Notes under the pieces: generated by a model
What the model was told of the DNA's origin: nothing
Database searches by the model: none
The model's input: only the letters and a program-made list of their open reading frames with translations
Shown: in pieces, positions 16,982 through 26,166 of the stretch
Position numbering within the stretch: position 1 is the first letter of the stretch
How the letters are laid out: every line of letters starts with the position of its first letter
Made by a program: the position numbers and the translations under genes
Assembly (NCBI RefSeq): GCF_030286555.1
Contig: NZ_JASVWF010000009.1
Coordinates: forward strand, 1 to 64,000
From: Actinomycetospora termitidis
GTDB lineage: Bacteria; Actinomycetota; Actinomycetes; Mycobacteriales; Pseudonocardiaceae
Direction of reading: 5' to 3'
DNA: 64,000 bases

Positions 16982-18111
16982 GAGGACGCCAGCTCGCCGA
17001 GGGCCCGCAGTCGGCGGGTGCAGTCGGAGACCATCTCGCGCGCGATGTCCCCGGCCGGACGCAGCGCGGAGAAGCCGCCCACGACCTGGCCGATGAAGTA
17101 GGTGTCGAGTGCCGTCGCCCCGGGGTGTCCCTCGGCGGACGCCGCGTGCACGCGCTCCCACATGCCGCCGACCAGCATGGGCTGCAGGGGCAGGGGAAGG
17201 GGGTCGGGGGCGCCGGGCCGGTCCCACGCGTCGTGCCAGGCGGAGCGCAGCTGCCGGGCGGGCTTGCCGGTGATCGTCCGGGACCGCAGGGTGTCGCTGC
17301 TGCCGGCCGCGAGGAACTTCTCCTTCACCGCGCGCGGGGTGATGTCCTCCTCGCTGGAGAGCCACACCGAGCCGCACCACACCCCGGCCGCCCCGAGCGC
17401 GAGCGCCGCCGCCATCTGGTCGCCGGTGGCGATCCCGCCGGCGGCGAGCACCGGGCGGTCGCCCGCGATCGCGACGACCTCGGGGGTGAGCACCGTGGTC
17501 GCGACGGTGCCGGTGTGCCCGCCCGCCTCCGTCCCCTGCGCGACCAGGATGTCGACCCCGGCAGCGAGCTGCCGCTCGGCGTGCTTGCGGGCCCCGACCA
17601 GCGAGGCGACGACGATGCCCGCCGCGTGCGCGCGCTCCACGAGATCGGCCGGGGGCGGGCCGAGGGCGTTCGCCACCATCGAGATCGGGTGGGAGAACGC
17701 CACGTCGAGCAGCGCCTCCGCGCCCGCCGGGTTGATCGCCGCGGCGATCTCGTCGCTCGTCTCGTCCTCCGGGGCCGCCGTGGCGGGCACGGGGACCTCG
17801 TACTCGTCGAGCAGCGCGTCCACGAACGCCCGGTGCTCGGCGGGGATCTGGGCCCGCAGGCTCGCGACGAGGTCGTCGGGGTCGCTGACCGCGAACTTCT
17901 CCGGCACCAGGAGGTCCACGCCGTAGGGGCGACCGGCCACCTGCTGGTCGATCCAGTGCAGCTGGGCGTCCAGCTCCGCCGGTGTGTACATGCTCGCGGC
18001 GAGTACCCCGTAGCCGCCGGCGTTGGTCACCGCGGCGACCACGGCGGGGCTGCGGTTGAAGCCGACGAGCGGGTGCTCGACGCCCAGGAGCTCGGTGAGG
18101 GCGGTGTGCAT
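16978..18111 (-). CDS. Nitronate monooxygenase family flavoprotein
   Basis: A protein of 377 residues with the 2-nitropropane dioxygenase TIM barrel: TNAGGYGVLAAS near the N-terminus, the FMN-binding EAGGHTG, and AAGGIATGDQMAAALALGA. The family oxidises alkyl nitronates with FMN, but close actinobacterial paralogues often have unknown substrates, and the GGHTG loop places it in the class I-like group. Its stop overlaps the thiolase-like start, so the two form an operon divergent from an aldehyde dehydrogenase across 101 bases. Confidence 0.85.
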   Translation of the reverse strand: MHTALTELLGVEHPLVGFNRSPAVVAAVTNAGGYGVLAASMYTPAELDAQLHWIDQQVAGRPYGVDLLVPEKFAVSDPDDLVASLRAQIPAEHRAFVDALLDEYEVPVPATAAPEDETSDEIAAAINPAGAEALLDVAFSHPISMVANALGPPPADLVERAHAAGIVVASLVGARKHAERQLAAGVDILVAQGTEAGGHTGTVATTVLTPEVVAIAGDRPVLAAGGIATGDQMAAALALGAAGVWCGSVWLSSEEDITPRAVKEKFLAAGSSDTLRSRTITGKPARQLRSAWHDAWDRPGAPDPLPLPLQPMLVGGMWERVHAASAEGHPGATALDTYFIGQVVGGFSALRPAGDIAREMVSDCTRRLRALGELASS

Positions 18112-18151
18112 GCGGCGATCCTCGCAGGCGATCGGGGACGAGTGTGACTCG

Positions 18152-18167
18152 GTGTATCACGTAACAC
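18152..18167. promoter_or_regulatory. Imperfect palindrome in the NMO/ALDH divergent spacer
   Basis: GTGTATCACGTAACAC has exact GTGT/ACAC ends and further symmetric positions. It lies midway between two divergent starts, where an operator for a TetR-type repressor would fit. No such regulator gene is adjacent, so the assignment is weak. Confidence 0.3.
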
Positions 18168-18212
18168 GAATCATGGGCTGCCGCTGCGGCGGTCGTCGGG
18201 AAGGATCGGGGC

Positions 18213-19640
<1,428 letters not shown>

Positions 19641-20106
19641 GGGGCGCCGGCGGCGGGTGGGTCGCCACGATTCGCCGAGCGGTACATCAGGCACCTCCGC
19701 GACCGCGACGCGGTGCCTGGTGTGCTTCTCGCGTCCGCGCGGGTCGTGGGCCGTTCGCGAGGGCTACGTGAGGCACCACCGGGGGCGCCACAGGATGCGT
19801 GGTGTGGTTCTCGGCGACGGTGCGGGCTCCGGGCTTCGTCGTGGACGCGGCGACGATGGCTGATCGCTCTCACCTGACGCGCGAAGGGCGCCATCCACCC
19901 ACGGCGGGGTCAGCACGTGGCTCGCGGCGGCGTCGTCGAGTGCGACATCAGGCATCGTCGGCGCACTGTCGGGGTGCCTGGTGTGGATCTCGCATCTCGC
20001 CGCTGACGAGTTTCCCCGAACCGCACCCACGGCCGTCGGCGTCGCTCTAGCGTCCGGTCGTGGAGGTGGGCCCGCTCCCCAGGGCCCACCCGCGGCGGGA
20101 GGGTGC
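19641..20106. repeat. Non-coding spacer with three imperfect copies of a hairpin-forming unit
   Basis: This 466-base gap has no convincing gene. Three related units start near 19684, 19766 and 19945. Each runs ACATCAGGCAYC (or ACGTGAGGCACC), a variable middle, then GGTGCCTGGTGTG (GCGTGGTGTGG in the second) and a WTCTCGC-type end near 19735, 19816 and 19996. AGGCACC and GGTGCCT can pair in copy one. CTCTAGCGTCC near 20047 resembles a -10 element for the next gene. The function of the repeats is unknown. Confidence 0.6.
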
Positions 20107-21429
20107 ATGGCGCGGCCACGGGGCGCGGCGCGGCGGCGGGCGGAGCTCGTCGCCGTGTTCGTCGTGGTCGTGCTGCTGTTCGGGGTCGGCGTGCCGCTCG
20201 GGCTGGCGGGCGCCGTCCGCGCGCTCGCCGGCGACGCGGTCGCGGCCATCCGGCTCGTGGCCGACGAGGACGACGACGGGAAGGACTCGGGGTCCGACGG
20301 TGAGAAGTCGGGTGAGAAGTCGGGCGAGAAGTCGGGTGGGTCCGACGACGGCGAGGAGAAGGACGGTGGCTCCGGCTCCGGCGGTCAGCAGGACGAGGGC
20401 GACGCCCAGTTCGCGGGCCGCGACCAGGCCGCCCGGGCCTCCGCGCAGGAGTACGTGAACCTCGCCGACGTCGAGCCGAACGGCAACATCAAGAACGGCG
20501 GCGACTTCTCCGGCGGCAGCTACTCCTTCTCCTGCCCGCTGTCGGACCACCACAACTCCGACAACTTCATCGTCGCCCCCGGGAAGCGCAACGGTGCCCA
20601 GCACACCCACGACTACGCCGGCAACGAGTCCACCAACGCGGCGTCGTCGGAGAACCAGGACGCCCTCGAGCAGGCGGAGACGACCTGCACGAACGGGGAC
20701 CGGTCGCCGATCTTCTGGCCGGTCCTGCGGGACCTCGAGGGCGTGGGCCCCGACGTCGGGATGGACGGCGGGAGCCTCGACGGCAACGTCGGGTCGTTCG
20801 TGGTGCCGTCCTCGGTCGACTACACCTTCCACGGGCACGGGACCCGCCGCACCGAGCCGATGCCGCTGAACATGCAGCTGATCACCGGTTCGGCGAAGGC
20901 GGCGAGCACGGGGGAGGGGTCGAACTCCAAGTTCACCTGCTCCGGGTCGGCCGACCGGCTCACCGAGCTCTACCCGATCTGCCCGCAGGGCGCGCAGTTG
21001 CAGCGCGTCTACGACTTCCCGAGCTGCTGGAACGGCGAGGACCTCTCGTCGGAGGACTTCGTCAGCCACCTGCAGTACCCGGACGAGACCGGCGAGTGCG
21101 CGGACGACCTGATCCCGGTGCCGGCGCTGCGGATCACGGTGTCCTACGACCAGCCGCCGGGGCGGTCGTTCGCGATCGACAGCTTCCCCGACCAGCAGCA
21201 CGACCCGGTGACCGACCACGCCCTGCTGGAGTACCTCTCCACCGAGGCGCGGGCACAGGCGGGCGCGGACTGCATCAACGCCGCGCAACGCTGTGAGCAG
21301 GGCCCGGACGACGACACGGCGAGTTCCGGGCCCCGGGGCCGCAGCGACGAGCTCGCGGTCACGAGGAACTTCGCCACGGCGATGTCGGGTCACCGCGACG
21401 CCGGGGTCGCCCACGGGACCCACCGATGA
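20107..21429 (+). CDS. Membrane-anchored secreted DUF1996 protein
   Basis: A protein of 440 residues. A basic N-terminus and one hydrophobic helix (about residues 15-40) are followed by an acidic Ser/Gly/Asp linker with three GEKS repeats, then a DUF1996 domain: NFIVAPGKRNGAQHTHDYAGN-like segment, a C-terminal run RVYDFPSCWNGEDL and several paired cysteines, as expected outside the cell. DUF1996 proteins are poorly understood; some resemble secreted carbohydrate-active or wall-associated proteins. ATG 20107 follows GCGGGAGGG. The stop overlaps the start of the next membrane protein gene (ATGA). Confidence 0.82.
   Translation: MARPRGAARRRAELVAVFVVVVLLFGVGVPLGLAGAVRALAGDAVAAIRLVADEDDDGKDSGSDGEKSGEKSGEKSGGSDDGEEKDGGSGSGGQQDEGDAQFAGRDQAARASAQEYVNLADVEPNGNIKNGGDFSGGSYSFSCPLSDHHNSDNFIVAPGKRNGAQHTHDYAGNESTNAASSENQDALEQAETTCTNGDRSPIFWPVLRDLEGVGPDVGMDGGSLDGNVGSFVVPSSVDYTFHGHGTRRTEPMPLNMQLITGSAKAASTGEGSNSKFTCSGSADRLTELYPICPQGAQLQRVYDFPSCWNGEDLSSEDFVSHLQYPDETGECADDLIPVPALRITVSYDQPPGRSFAIDSFPDQQHDPVTDHALLEYLSTEARAQAGADCINAAQRCEQGPDDDTASSGPRGRSDELAVTRNFATAMSGHRDAGVAHGTHR
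20302..20337 (+). repeat. Three 12-base tandem repeats inside the DUF1996 gene
   Basis: GAGAAGTCGGGT (20302-20313, 20314-20325 with a C at the last base, 20326-20337) encodes an EKSG linker repeat between the membrane helix and the extracellular domain. Slippage here could vary linker length in frame. Confidence 0.85.
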
Positions 21430-22382
21430 CCGTCCGCGTCGCCGCCCACCTCGTCCTCGCCGCGCTGCCCCTGCTCTCGATCACCGCGCACGTCGGCGGG
21501 CTGGTCCCGATGCACGTCTCCGCCGGCATCGTCATCGTCCCGGCCGCCGCGGTGCTGGTGCTCCTGGCGGTGTTCTCGCCGGCCCCGGAGGACCGGCTGG
21601 TGCTCGACGGGTTGCGGTGGGGCCTGGTCGCGACGGCCGTCTACGACGTGTTCCGCCTGGACACGGTCGCCCTGCTCGGCTGGTGGGACGACTTCATCCC
21701 GACGATGGGCACGTGGCTGCTCGACGTCGACCCGTCCGAGCAGGTGCTCGGCGGCGTCGCGGGCTACGTGTGGCGCTACGCGGGCGACGGCGGTGGGCTC
21801 GGGGTCGTGTTCGTGACGCTGGCCGCCGCGACCGGGCTGCGCCGCCTCGGCCCGCGCTGGACCGTCGGCATCGCGGTGCTGTTCGCGGTCGGCCCGACGT
21901 GGGGCGGGCTGATGGCCACCGTCCTGCTGCCACGGGGCCAGACGCTGATGTTCCCGCTGACCCCGGTCACGGTGACGTTGTCGTTCCTCGGGCACGTGGT
22001 GTTCGGTCTGGTGCTCGGCCTGGGGACGTGGCGCCTGCGCGGGATCGAGGAGCGCTGGACCGGCCCGCTCCTGGTCGACCTGCCCGCGCTCGTGCGCCGT
22101 GACAGCAGAGCGTCGTTGCCGTCACCGGACGACAGCGACGACGCTCTCCTGCCGTCCGGGGAGCGGCCCGACGCCGGGTCGGTGCGGGCCCTGCGGTCCG
22201 TGCCGGAGCGGGCGCCCCGCTTCGACCCGTACGCCGCCGACCCGCTGCCGCTCGAGCCCTGGCTGCCGGAGCCGTTCGAGGACCCGAACCCGACGGGCGA
22301 GGTGACCGTGCGGCCCTGGGGGAGCGACCCGTCGTCGGGAAGTCCGGACGTGTTCGGTCTCGGCAGCCGCCGGGGAGCGTGA
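21426..22382 (+). CDS. Multi-pass membrane protein of unknown function, coupled to the DUF1996 gene
   Basis: Encodes 318 residues. About six hydrophobic segments fill residues 1-210, with GLRWGLVATAVYDVFRLD and an aromatic WWDDFIPTMGTWLL loop between them; a cytosolic Pro/Asp/Ser-rich tail of about 100 residues follows. I recognise no transporter or enzyme motif. ATG 21426 overlaps the DUF1996 stop, so the two proteins are probably made together and may interact at the membrane. The stop is two bases from the convergent peptidase stop. Confidence 0.7.
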   Translation: MTVRVAAHLVLAALPLLSITAHVGGLVPMHVSAGIVIVPAAAVLVLLAVFSPAPEDRLVLDGLRWGLVATAVYDVFRLDTVALLGWWDDFIPTMGTWLLDVDPSEQVLGGVAGYVWRYAGDGGGLGVVFVTLAAATGLRRLGPRWTVGIAVLFAVGPTWGGLMATVLLPRGQTLMFPLTPVTVTLSFLGHVVFGLVLGLGTWRLRGIEERWTGPLLVDLPALVRRDSRASLPSPDDSDDALLPSGERPDAGSVRALRSVPERAPRFDPYAADPLPLEPWLPEPFEDPNPTGEVTVRPWGSDPSSGSPDVFGLGSRRGA

Positions 22383-22384
22383 GG

Positions 22385-24250
22385 TCAGACGAGGGCGAAG
22401 TGCGTGGTCAGCCAGTCGGTGACGGCGTGGATGAACGTCTGCCGGTTCTCGAGGCGCTGGATCTCGTGGCCCTCGTCCTCGAAGAGCAGGTAGCGCACGT
22501 CGACGCCCGCGGCCTTCGCGCCGTGCACCGCGAGCTCGGCCTCGTGCACCGGGACGTTGGTGTCGTTGCGGCCGTGGACCACCAGCAGCGGGGCGCGCAG
22601 GCGGTCCATGCGGTGGACGGGCGAGAGCTCGCGGAGCAGGTTGCGGTCGTGGATGGGGTGCCCGTACTCGCCGACGGCCGCGTCCGCGATCCACGGCTCG
22701 GTGCGCGCGAAGAAGGTCTCGAAGTCGGCCATGCCGCACACGTCCACCCCGACGGCGAACAGCTCCGGGTGGTTCACCAGCGCCGCGAGCGTCAGGTAGC
22801 CGCCGTAGGAGCGGCCCATGACACCGATGCGCTCCGGATCGGCGATCCCCCCGGCCACGAGGTGCTCGGCGCACGCGGCGACGTCCCGGATCGCGCCGAA
22901 CCGGCCCGCGCCGTTGTCGGCGTTGACGAACGAGCGCCCGAACCCGGACGACCCGCGCACGTTGGCCGCGTACACGGCGATGCCCTGCGCGAGCAGCACC
23001 TGGTAGAGCGGGGTGAACACCGGGCGCTCCTGGGCCTCCGGCCCGCCGTGCAGGTAGATCACGGTCGGCATCGGGCCCATCGTCCCCGGCGGGCGGTAGA
23101 GCCAGCCGGGCAGCGCGAGCCCGTCCGGGGTCGTCACGGTCTCGAGCGTCGGGTGCACGACGGCGGCCTGCTCCGGCTCCGACTGCGGGCAGATCAGCGC
23201 CGTGGTCTGGGAGGACAGCTCGTGGCACCACACCGCCGCCGGGACCGCCGGGCCCTGGATGCCGAGCACCAGGGAGTCGCCGTCGTGGCTGAACACCGCG
23301 GAGGTGACGACGTCGCCGGGCGGGGAGTAGTGCGCGGGCTTGCCGGTCGCGAGGTCGAGCAGGTCGACCTCGCTGCGCCCGACCACGTTCCACACCAGCG
23401 CAGCGGTGCCGGCGTCCTCGGTCAGCGCGAACCGCTCGAGCTCGGCGTCCTCGCGCTCGGCGAGCACCTCCGGGTACATCGGGCGCGCGTCGGTGGCCAC
23501 GTCCACGCTGACCAGGGCCGCCCGCTCGCGCCCGCCGTCGGTCAGGATCAGCATCCGCGTGCCGTCGGGGGTGAACCGGGCGGCGACGACGGACGAGTCG
23601 CGGGTGATGGCGACCGGGTGCTCGACGGCGCCGGGCGGGCCGCCGGGTCCGCGGCCGCTGTCGATCTCGTGCCAGCCCTCGGTGCCGTCGAGGTCGACGA
23701 TCCCGACGTGGCGTGACCCGCGCCGGCCGCGGCGCAGCAGGGCCCGCCGCCGGTCGCGGGAGACGTCGAGGATCTGCAGGGCGTGCCCGGAGCCGAGGCG
23801 CTGGCGCAGCGTGGTGTCGACGTCGACCAGCCAGGCGGTGGTGGTCTCGGGGTCGGACTCGGTGATCGCGAGGACGGATCCGGTGTGGGTCCAGCGGTCC
23901 AGCGAGACCGCGCCCCGGTCGCCGTCGCCGACTCCCTGCACGGGGCGGAGGTCGGTGCCGTCCGGGCGGACGACGTACACCGAGGTCCGCTCGCCGCCGT
24001 CGGGGGCGGCCTCGATGCCGAGCCACTGTCCGTCGGGGGACCACTTCACCGTCGAGACGAGGTCGTCCCCGGTGTCCAGCGACCACTCCCGCCCGGTGCG
24101 CCGCTCGTGCAGCCGGACGACGGGACGGCCGTCGCCGTCCCACACGAACGCGATCGTCGTGCCGTCGGGCGAGGGGCTGGGCGACCAGCATCGTGTGGCG
24201 CTGATCCAGTCGTCCACCGGCTCCCCGACCTCCCGTGCGCGCTCGTACAC
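22385..24250 (-). CDS. S9 family (prolyl oligopeptidase-type) serine peptidase
   Basis: A protein of 621 residues: an N-terminal seven-bladed beta-propeller (residues 20-350, with repeated SPDG blades) and a C-terminal alpha/beta hydrolase. The triad is readable: Ser in GRSYGGY, Asp in HGRNDTNVP and His in DEGHEIQ. The propeller limits such enzymes to short peptides. It is the third gene of a reverse operon, 67 bases after an amidotransferase of the NAGGN type, whose classic operon also contains a peptidase (there M42 family). It could turn over the peptide made by its neighbours. No signal peptide is seen. Confidence 0.9.
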   Translation of the reverse strand: MYERAREVGEPVDDWISATRCWSPSPSPDGTTIAFVWDGDGRPVVRLHERRTGREWSLDTGDDLVSTVKWSPDGQWLGIEAAPDGGERTSVYVVRPDGTDLRPVQGVGDGDRGAVSLDRWTHTGSVLAITESDPETTTAWLVDVDTTLRQRLGSGHALQILDVSRDRRRALLRRGRRGSRHVGIVDLDGTEGWHEIDSGRGPGGPPGAVEHPVAITRDSSVVAARFTPDGTRMLILTDGGRERAALVSVDVATDARPMYPEVLAEREDAELERFALTEDAGTAALVWNVVGRSEVDLLDLATGKPAHYSPPGDVVTSAVFSHDGDSLVLGIQGPAVPAAVWCHELSSQTTALICPQSEPEQAAVVHPTLETVTTPDGLALPGWLYRPPGTMGPMPTVIYLHGGPEAQERPVFTPLYQVLLAQGIAVYAANVRGSSGFGRSFVNADNGAGRFGAIRDVAACAEHLVAGGIADPERIGVMGRSYGGYLTLAALVNHPELFAVGVDVCGMADFETFFARTEPWIADAAVGEYGHPIHDRNLLRELSPVHRMDRLRAPLLVVHGRNDTNVPVHEAELAVHGAKAAGVDVRYLLFEDEGHEIQRLENRQTFIHAVTDWLTTHFALV

Positions 24251-24317
24251 CGTCCGTTTGTGACGTCCAGTGTCAGCATGGCCGCACTGCTGACGTCCCA
24301 GGTGGAGGGAACCTACG

Positions 24318-26096
24318 TCAGTCGATGCCGTGGGCCTGCAGCCACATCTCCAGGAGTGCGACCTGCCACAGTGCGTTCGCGCCCAGGTTGGTCCGCCCGG
24401 AGTTCGGGTCGTCGAGCATCGTCGCCACCGCGTCGGCGCGGAACAGCCCGCGGCGCTTCGCGGCCGGGTCGGTCAGGGCCGCGGTGACGCGCTCCAGGAC
24501 GGGCCCGGAGAGCTGGCGGATCGCCGGGACCGGGAAGTAGCCCTTCTTCCGGTCGATGATCTCGTCGGGCAGCACCCCGCGAGAGGCGGCCTTGAGCACG
24601 CCCTTGCCGCCGTCGGCCATCTTGTAGGCCGGCGGGCAGGCGCCCATGGTGTCGACGAAGTCGTGGTCGAGGAACGGCACGCGCGCCTCGAGGCCCCAGG
24701 CCATCGTCATGTTGTCGACGCGCTTCACCGGGTCGTCGACGAGCATCACCGTCGTGTCCAGGCGCAACGCGGCGTCCACGGCCTCGTCGGCGCCGCGGCG
24801 GGAGAAGTGGTCGCGGACGAGGCCGAGCGACGGGTCGTTCCCGATCAGGTACTCCGGCGCGACGAGGTCGGCGATCTCGTCGTGCGGGCGGTCGAAGAAC
24901 GCCCGGTGGTACGCGTCGACGGCTCCCTCGCGGCCGACCCGGGCGATCGGCGGGTACCAGTCGTAGCCGCCGAGCACCTCGTCGGCGCCCTGGCCGGACT
25001 GCACCACCTTGATCGACTTCGAGACCTCCCGCGAGAGCAGGTAGAACGCCACCACGTCGTGGCTGGTCATCGGTTCGGACATCGCCGCGACCGCCCCGGG
25101 CAGGGCCTCGTCGGTGTCGGCCTTCGGCACCCGGAGGCGCGTGTGGTCGGTCCCGTAGGTCCGCGCGACGAGGTCGGAGTAGTCGAACTCGTCGCCCTCC
25201 TCACCCGCCTCGGACTCGAAGCCGATGGAGAAGGTCTTGAGGTCCTTCTGGCCCTCCTCGGCGAGCAGCGCCACGACGATCGAGGAGTCGATGCCGCCGG
25301 AGAGCAGGACCCCGACCGGCACGTCGGCGACCATGCGCCGCCGCACCGCGATCCGCAGCGACTCCAGCGCGATCTCGGCCCACTCCTCCTCCGAGTGCTC
25401 GGTCCCGCCGCGCACGAACTCCGGCTGCCAGTACGTCCAGTCGCTCGACGAGCCGTCCGGCTCCACGGTCCGCACGACGGCGGGTGGCAGCTTGCGGACC
25501 CCGGACAGGATCGTGCGCGGGGCGGGGACGACCGCGTGGAAGCTCATGTAGTGGTGCAGCGCCACGGTGTCGATCGACGTGTCGATCCCACCCGGCGCGA
25601 GCAGCGCGGGCAGCGACGACGCGAAGCGCAGCGCGCCGGAGACCGGGGCCACGTAGAGCGGCTTGATCCCGAGCCGGTCACGCCCGAGCACCAGCCGGCC
25701 CGTGTCCCGGTCGGCGATCGCGAACGCGAACATGCCCTTGAAGCGCTCGACGCAGCGCTGGCCCCACCGGTGGAAGGCCTTGATGATCACCTCGGTGTCC
25801 GAGGTGGAGAAGAACCGGTAGCCCTCGCGGCCCAGCTCGTCGCGGAGCTCCCGGTAGTTGTAGATGATCCCGTTGAAGACCGCGGTCAGCCCGAGTTCGG
25901 CGTCGACCATCGGCTGCGCGCCGGTCTCGGTGAGATCGATGATCTTCAGGCGCTGGTGGGCGAGGGCGAGCGGCCCGTGGCCGACCACGCCCCAGCCGTC
26001 CGGGCCCCGCGGTTCGAGGACCTGCGCCATCGCGAGGACCGCGCCGACCTGCGCCGGGCTCCCGTCGTACCGGAACTCGCCGGCGATGCCGCACAC
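24318..26096 (-). CDS. Asparagine synthetase-like amidotransferase, N-acetylglutaminylglutamine amidotransferase family
   Basis: A 592-residue class II glutamine amidotransferase fused to an ATP-pyrophosphatase synthetase domain. GTG start then Cys2 (MCGIAGE) as glutaminase nucleophile; RGPDGWG, FNGIIYNY and the PP-loop LLSGGIDSS (about residue 265). The stretches HHYMSFHAVVPAPRTIL, MSEPMTSHDVVAFYLLS and VVQSGQGADEVLGGYDWYPP are, from memory, diagnostic of the NAGGN amidotransferase (trio) family rather than of ordinary AsnB. It amidates a carboxylate with glutamine and ATP, in NAGGN synthesis the C-terminal carboxylate of the dipeptide. It follows the ligase gene by 70 bases. Confidence 0.9.
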   Translation of the reverse strand: MCGIAGEFRYDGSPAQVGAVLAMAQVLEPRGPDGWGVVGHGPLALAHQRLKIIDLTETGAQPMVDAELGLTAVFNGIIYNYRELRDELGREGYRFFSTSDTEVIIKAFHRWGQRCVERFKGMFAFAIADRDTGRLVLGRDRLGIKPLYVAPVSGALRFASSLPALLAPGGIDTSIDTVALHHYMSFHAVVPAPRTILSGVRKLPPAVVRTVEPDGSSSDWTYWQPEFVRGGTEHSEEEWAEIALESLRIAVRRRMVADVPVGVLLSGGIDSSIVVALLAEEGQKDLKTFSIGFESEAGEEGDEFDYSDLVARTYGTDHTRLRVPKADTDEALPGAVAAMSEPMTSHDVVAFYLLSREVSKSIKVVQSGQGADEVLGGYDWYPPIARVGREGAVDAYHRAFFDRPHDEIADLVAPEYLIGNDPSLGLVRDHFSRRGADEAVDAALRLDTTVMLVDDPVKRVDNMTMAWGLEARVPFLDHDFVDTMGACPPAYKMADGGKGVLKAASRGVLPDEIIDRKKGYFPVPAIRQLSGPVLERVTAALTDPAAKRRGLFRADAVATMLDDPNSGRTNLGANALWQVALLEMWLQAHGID

Positions 26097-26133
26097 GTGT
26101 CGATCGACTCCTCGAGCAGGGGGCAGTGTTCTG

Positions 26134-26162
26134 GGTCGAGCTCCGCTTCGCTGCGTCTCCCG
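26134..26162. repeat. Third copy of the dispersed GGTCGAGCTCCGCT repeat, inverted
   Basis: GGTCGAGCTCCGCT, one changed base, then CGCTGCGTCTCCCG is the reverse complement of the unit at 9700-9736. It lies in the 70-base gap between the ligase fusion gene and the amidotransferase gene. Confidence 0.7.
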
Positions 26163-26166
26163 GGCC

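Noticed and set aside
19764..20249. Frames in the 19641-20106 spacer on the reverse strand
   Set aside because: Their translations repeat the same short string because they cross the hairpin repeats; no ribosome site or domain supports them.
24318..26096. Plain asparagine synthetase AsnB
   Set aside because: Several segments (HHYMSFHAVVPAP, TSHDVVAFYLLS, QSGQGADEVLGGYDWYPP) fit the NAGGN amidotransferase family better, and the neighbouring ligase and peptidase support a dedicated pathway.
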